Origin: an uncultured Prochlorococcus sp.
GTDB taxonomy: Bacteria; Cyanobacteriota; Cyanobacteriia; PCC-6307; Cyanobiaceae
Length of the DNA: 7,408 bases
NCBI GenBank assembly: GCA_902573045.1
Contig: CACGIB010000026.1
Coordinates: 1 to 7,408, forward strand
Direction of reading: 5' to 3'
The notes beneath the pieces are model-generated. The model saw only the letters and a list, made by a program, of their open reading frames with translations, made no database searches and was not told where the DNA came from. This document shows, in pieces, positions 6,196-7,408 of this stretch. Numbering within the stretch: position 1 is the first letter of the stretch; every line of letters starts with the position of its first letter. The translations under genes were made by a program, and so were the position numbers.

Positions 6196-6312
6196 GGTGA
6201 ATTAAGGTTAATATCTCAACGAGGATTTAGTCCGCTGAATTTTTAAAGATTCAATTTATTTTGGATCCCTCTTTAAGAAGTTGATTAGAAATAATCAAAA
6301 TTTGTTTTTCTT
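6196..6312 (+). ncRNA. candidate small noncoding RNA
   Basis: This spacer has no ORF but carries consecutive local stems. GGAT/GTCC lies at 6223-6233. A 7-bp hairpin follows at 6236-6253 (TGAATTT, loop TTAA, AGATTCA, one T-G). The last is a perfect 7-bp hairpin at 6281-6298 (TTGATTA, GNRA-type loop GAAA, TAATCAA), followed by AATTTGTTTTTCTT, which could end transcription. The segment around 6216-6236 is richer in G and C than its surroundings. A 17-nt-spaced promoter candidate precedes it. It does not match the Yfr1 motif that I know; no family is assigned. The ends are estimates. Confidence 0.4.
6281..6312 (+). terminator. possible intrinsic terminator (GAAA-loop hairpin and T-rich tail)
   Basis: A perfect 7-bp stem TTGATTA/TAATCAA with a GAAA tetraloop is followed by AATTTGTTTTTCTT. 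The stem is AT-rich and the T tract starts a few nt after it, so termination would be weak. It would suit the candidate RNA from about 6196. Confidence 0.35.
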
Positions 6313-6358
6313 AGCTTAATTTCTACATTCCATTGAAAAGCATTCTCATATAAACATT

Positions 6359-6375
6359 AATAGTGTGACACTATT
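6359..6375. promoter_or_regulatory. 17-bp perfect palindrome, third operator-like site
   Basis: AATAGTGTGACACTATT is a perfect inverted repeat about a single central base (6367). Its core is the same AGTGT-N-ACACT as the sites in the promoter region of the RHH gene. It lies at the 3' end of that gene and overlaps the first plus-strand base of the stop codon. No T-run follows on either side, so it looks like a protein-binding site rather than a terminator. Confidence 0.6.
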
Positions 6376-6695
6376 TATTCAATAATATTATTATTTCGCT
6401 TCATAATTTTCTTAAAATACTTAAACTCAATAAATTCATGCATCATTTTGATATCATCAGATAATACTTTTTTATTAACTTCATAGTCGTCCACATTTAG
6501 CAGAGATTTATTATTATCAGAGAATGTTTCTTGATCAAAAGATTGATTTAATACTCCTCGAGACCTCAGCGCCTCCTCGACCAATAAACCTGTAACCTTT
6601 GACTGACTAAATTCATTAGCGGTGCACAATTTTTCAATAATTTCATGAACTTCTTCACTTGGCAAAAAACCAATTCTTTTCCTCGAGGAGGGCAT
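6375..6695 (-). CDS. ribbon-helix-helix transcriptional regulator
   Basis: A 106-aa protein whose N-terminal half fits the MetJ/Arc/CopG fold. A basic beta-strand (RKRIGFLPS at 5-13) would insert into the major groove as an intertwined dimer. It is followed by helix A (EEVHEIIEKLCTANEFS, about 14-30) and helix B starting SQSKVTGLLVEEALRSRG (30-47). The C-terminal half is acidic and polar, with a helical end (SDDIKMMHEFIEFKYFKKIMKR) that may carry oligomerisation or partner binding. The ATG has no Shine-Dalgarno and a short leader. The promoter contains two odd-centred palindromes around a perfect -10 box, and a third copy sits at the stop codon, so autorepression is the obvious model. There is no toxin-like gene beside it in the same direction; the divergent neighbour is a membrane microprotein. 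Confidence 0.8.
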   Translation of the reverse strand: MPSSRKRIGFLPSEEVHEIIEKLCTANEFSQSKVTGLLVEEALRSRGVLNQSFDQETFSDNNKSLLNVDDYEVNKKVLSDDIKMMHEFIEFKYFKKIMKRNNNIIE

Positions 6696-6709
6696 AATTA
6701 AAAAAAATT

Positions 6710-6720
6710 AGTGTCACACT
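6710..6720. promoter_or_regulatory. operator-like palindrome O1 (RHH gene +1 region)
   Basis: AGTGTCACACT is a perfect inverted repeat about position 6715. For the minus-strand RHH gene it covers the predicted transcription start, just downstream of the TATAAT at 6731-6726. For the divergent gene it lies next to the TTGCAC -35 candidate, sharing base 6720. Confidence 0.65.
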
Positions 6721-6725
6721 TGCAC

Positions 6726-6731
6726 ATTATA
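6726..6731 (-). promoter_or_regulatory. -10 box of the RHH regulator gene
   Basis: On the minus strand this reads TATAAT, a perfect -10, with transcription start expected near 6718-6720. At 17-nt spacing the -35 position (6754-6749) reads TAAATT, a poor match, so activity may depend on other factors. The box lies exactly between the two palindromes. Confidence 0.5.
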
Positions 6732-6742
6732 AGTGTTGCACT
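6732..6742. promoter_or_regulatory. operator-like palindrome O2
   Basis: AGTGTTGCACT is the same element with one mismatch in the right arm (GCACT for ACACT), centred at 6737. Its centre is 22 bp from that of O1, two helical turns, so proteins bound to both would lie on the same DNA face and could bind cooperatively across the -10 box. Confidence 0.55.
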
Positions 6743-6771
6743 ATATTTAATTTAAGTCAACTAATTTTGCT

Positions 6772-6924
6772 ATGCATATTTTAATATTACCTGCCGGATT
6801 TATTCTTTGGTATTTAGCTTATGAAGCAAAACCTATTATTAATGATGAAGTAACACTTCATTGGGAAGAGGAAAATATAAATAAAAGGAATAAACTTTTA
6901 AATATAATAAACAAAAGCTTTTAA
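6772..6924 (+). CDS. 50-aa N-terminally anchored membrane microprotein
   Basis: A 50-codon frame whose product starts MHILILPAGFILWYLAYEAK and then becomes highly charged (NDEVTLHWEEENINKRNKLLN). The first 17 residues form one hydrophobic helix, so it is probably a small membrane protein with the charged tail on one side. It is divergent from the RHH regulator with only 76 bp between their start codons, and this spacer contains both operator-like palindromes and a sigma70-like promoter, so it may be a regulatory target. The stop overlaps that of the convergent 59-aa gene by 4 nt. Family not recognised. Confidence 0.6.
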   Translation: MHILILPAGFILWYLAYEAKPIINDEVTLHWEEENINKRNKLLNIINKSF

Positions 6925-7100
6925 AATTTTCTGTCAATCGATTTTGACCATTCTTTGTGCTTATAATCTAGATCTGAGATTAGCTGTTTTTGATAAGTAA
7001 ACTTGAGTTGATTTTCGTTAAGTGATTTTTTTGTGATAATCATTTCTTTAGAGAAAAAATCAGGAGTATTAGAACTACTAAATTTTTTTTTGACTTCCAT
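6921..7100 (-). CDS. 59-aa soluble hypothetical protein
   Basis: A 59-codon frame beginning MEVKKKFSSSNTPDFFSKEM and ending in KEWSKSIDRKF. It is rich in Lys, Ser and aromatic residues and has no signal peptide or membrane segment. Two predicted helices (FFSKEMIITKKSL and NQLKFTYQKQLISDLDYKHKEWSKSI) suggest a small helical protein. Its Asp/Trp/His/Tyr content is more gene-like than random AT-rich DNA. The stop overlaps by 4 nt with the convergent 50-aa gene. A possible minus-strand -35 TTGACT (7135-7130) lacks a good -10. I do not recognise a family. Confidence 0.55.
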   Translation of the reverse strand: MEVKKKFSSSNTPDFFSKEMIITKKSLNENQLKFTYQKQLISDLDYKHKEWSKSIDRKF

Positions 7101-7133
7101 ATAAGTAATTGACCTATTTTTTTTATATGAGTC

Positions 7134-7168
7134 AAAAGAATATAGTCTTTATTTTTTTATATTCTTTT
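7134..7168. repeat. 11-bp inverted repeat in divergent spacer
   Basis: AAAAGAATATA (7134-7144) and TATATTCTTTT (7158-7168) are perfect complements around a 13-nt T-rich loop. They lie in the spacer between the 59-aa gene and the prepilin-like gene. It may be a regulatory site or a weak hairpin; its low complexity makes chance plausible. Confidence 0.4.
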
Positions 7169-7262
7169 TATATTTCCTTAATATATATTTTTAGCACGTT
7201 TGTTAAAAATATTAGTTTATCAAATAAAAAAGGCTATATTTAAACAAAATATATGTTTAATT

Positions 7263-7408
7263 ATGAATCTTAAGGAGAGAGGGATTACTGTTGGAGATTT
7301 ACTAATCATACTAATAATAATAATCACTTCTACAATATTAATTAAATCATTCAGCAAGGATAAGAAAACAACACAAAATTATAGTAATCAAGAGCAAGTT
7401 ACTTATAA
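7263..7408 (+). CDS. prepilin-like membrane microprotein, cut by the window edge
   Basis: ATG at 7263 starts a frame of at least 48 codons that is still open at the end of the window. The product begins MNLKERGITVGDLLIILIII and continues as one long hydrophobic helix to about residue 28, then a Lys/Asn/Gln-rich tail. The layout copies a type IV prepilin: a short charged leader (MNLKERG), a Gly at -1, and a helix starting ITVGD with an acidic residue at +5 (Asp rather than the usual Glu). I cannot tell whether the protein continues into a pilin head or stops soon. If short, it may simply be a single-span peptide with a chance resemblance. TATATT near 7234 is a possible -10 box. Confidence 0.6.
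   Translation, partial: MNLKERGITVGDLLIILIIIITSTILIKSFSKDKKTTQNYSNQEQVTY

Larger units (their letters stand above)
6720..6747 (+). promoter_or_regulatory. candidate promoter for the 50-aa membrane peptide
   Basis: TTGCAC (6720-6725) and TATATT (6742-6747) are separated by 16 nt, with a predicted start near 6754 and a leader of about 18 nt. The spacer contains palindrome O2, and O1 touches the -35. A protein bound at these sites should therefore affect this promoter too. Confidence 0.4.

Noticed and set aside
6359..6375. Palindrome as an intrinsic terminator of the RHH gene
   Set aside because: As RNA it would give only a 6-bp AT-rich stem with a 5-nt loop and no following T tract; the shared core with the promoter sites fits a binding site better.
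6557..6564. CTCGAGAC shared with the tRNA 3' end (4415-4422) as an integration attachment site
   Set aside because: Only 8 bp match, within the RHH coding sequence, and no integrase gene is present.

Overview
The window looks like chromosomal DNA of a marine picocyanobacterium, most likely a low-GC, high-light-type Prochlorococcus. The base composition is very AT-rich. Genes are packed tightly with overlapping starts and stops, and Shine-Dalgarno sites are weak or absent. Several products point the same way: a CCB2/CCB4-type cytochrome b6f assembly factor, a DUF1651 protein, a cyanobacterial-type ClpS and a VKOR-type thioredoxin domain. This assignment rests on recognising protein families by eye; no search was run.

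The left half (61-5040) holds core genes. Methionyl-tRNA synthetase (metG) overlaps a lipoprotein of the LptC/OstA type. That gene converges, with a 4-nt stop overlap, on a gene for cofactor assembly of complex C subunit B on the minus strand. A divergent promoter region then leads into a plus-strand run: a secreted or membrane-anchored 105-aa protein of unknown function, a CobU-type cobinamide kinase/guanylyltransferase, a TrmL-type wobble 2'-O-methyltransferase with a TTG start, a CAT-anticodon tRNA (probably elongator Met), clpS, and a DUF1651 protein whose TTG start lies inside clpS. Translation is the commonest theme (MetRS, TrmL, tRNA), alongside proteolysis, cobalamin synthesis and envelope or thylakoid assembly.

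The right half (5041-7408) is a different kind of landscape: microproteins of about 43-130 residues with regulatory DNA between them. It holds a possible 43-aa minus-strand ORF, a 354-nt spacer with a bulged inverted repeat, a 49-aa single-span membrane peptide, and a minus-strand pair in which a 50-aa helical protein is coupled through ATGA to an exported VKOR-type thioredoxin-fold protein. Further right come a spacer with a candidate small RNA and a ribbon-helix-helix (RHH) regulator gene. A 50-aa membrane peptide is divergent from the regulator and converges on a 59-aa soluble protein. The last gene is a prepilin-like protein cut by the window edge.

The most striking structure is around the RHH gene. 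Three copies of an odd-centred palindrome (AGTGT-N-ACACT or one mismatch from it) surround it. Two flank a perfect TATAAT in the 76-bp divergent promoter region, with centres 22 bp apart, and the third is a 17-bp perfect palindrome at the gene's stop codon. This reads as a self-regulating switch, possibly using DNA looping, that may also control the divergent membrane peptide.
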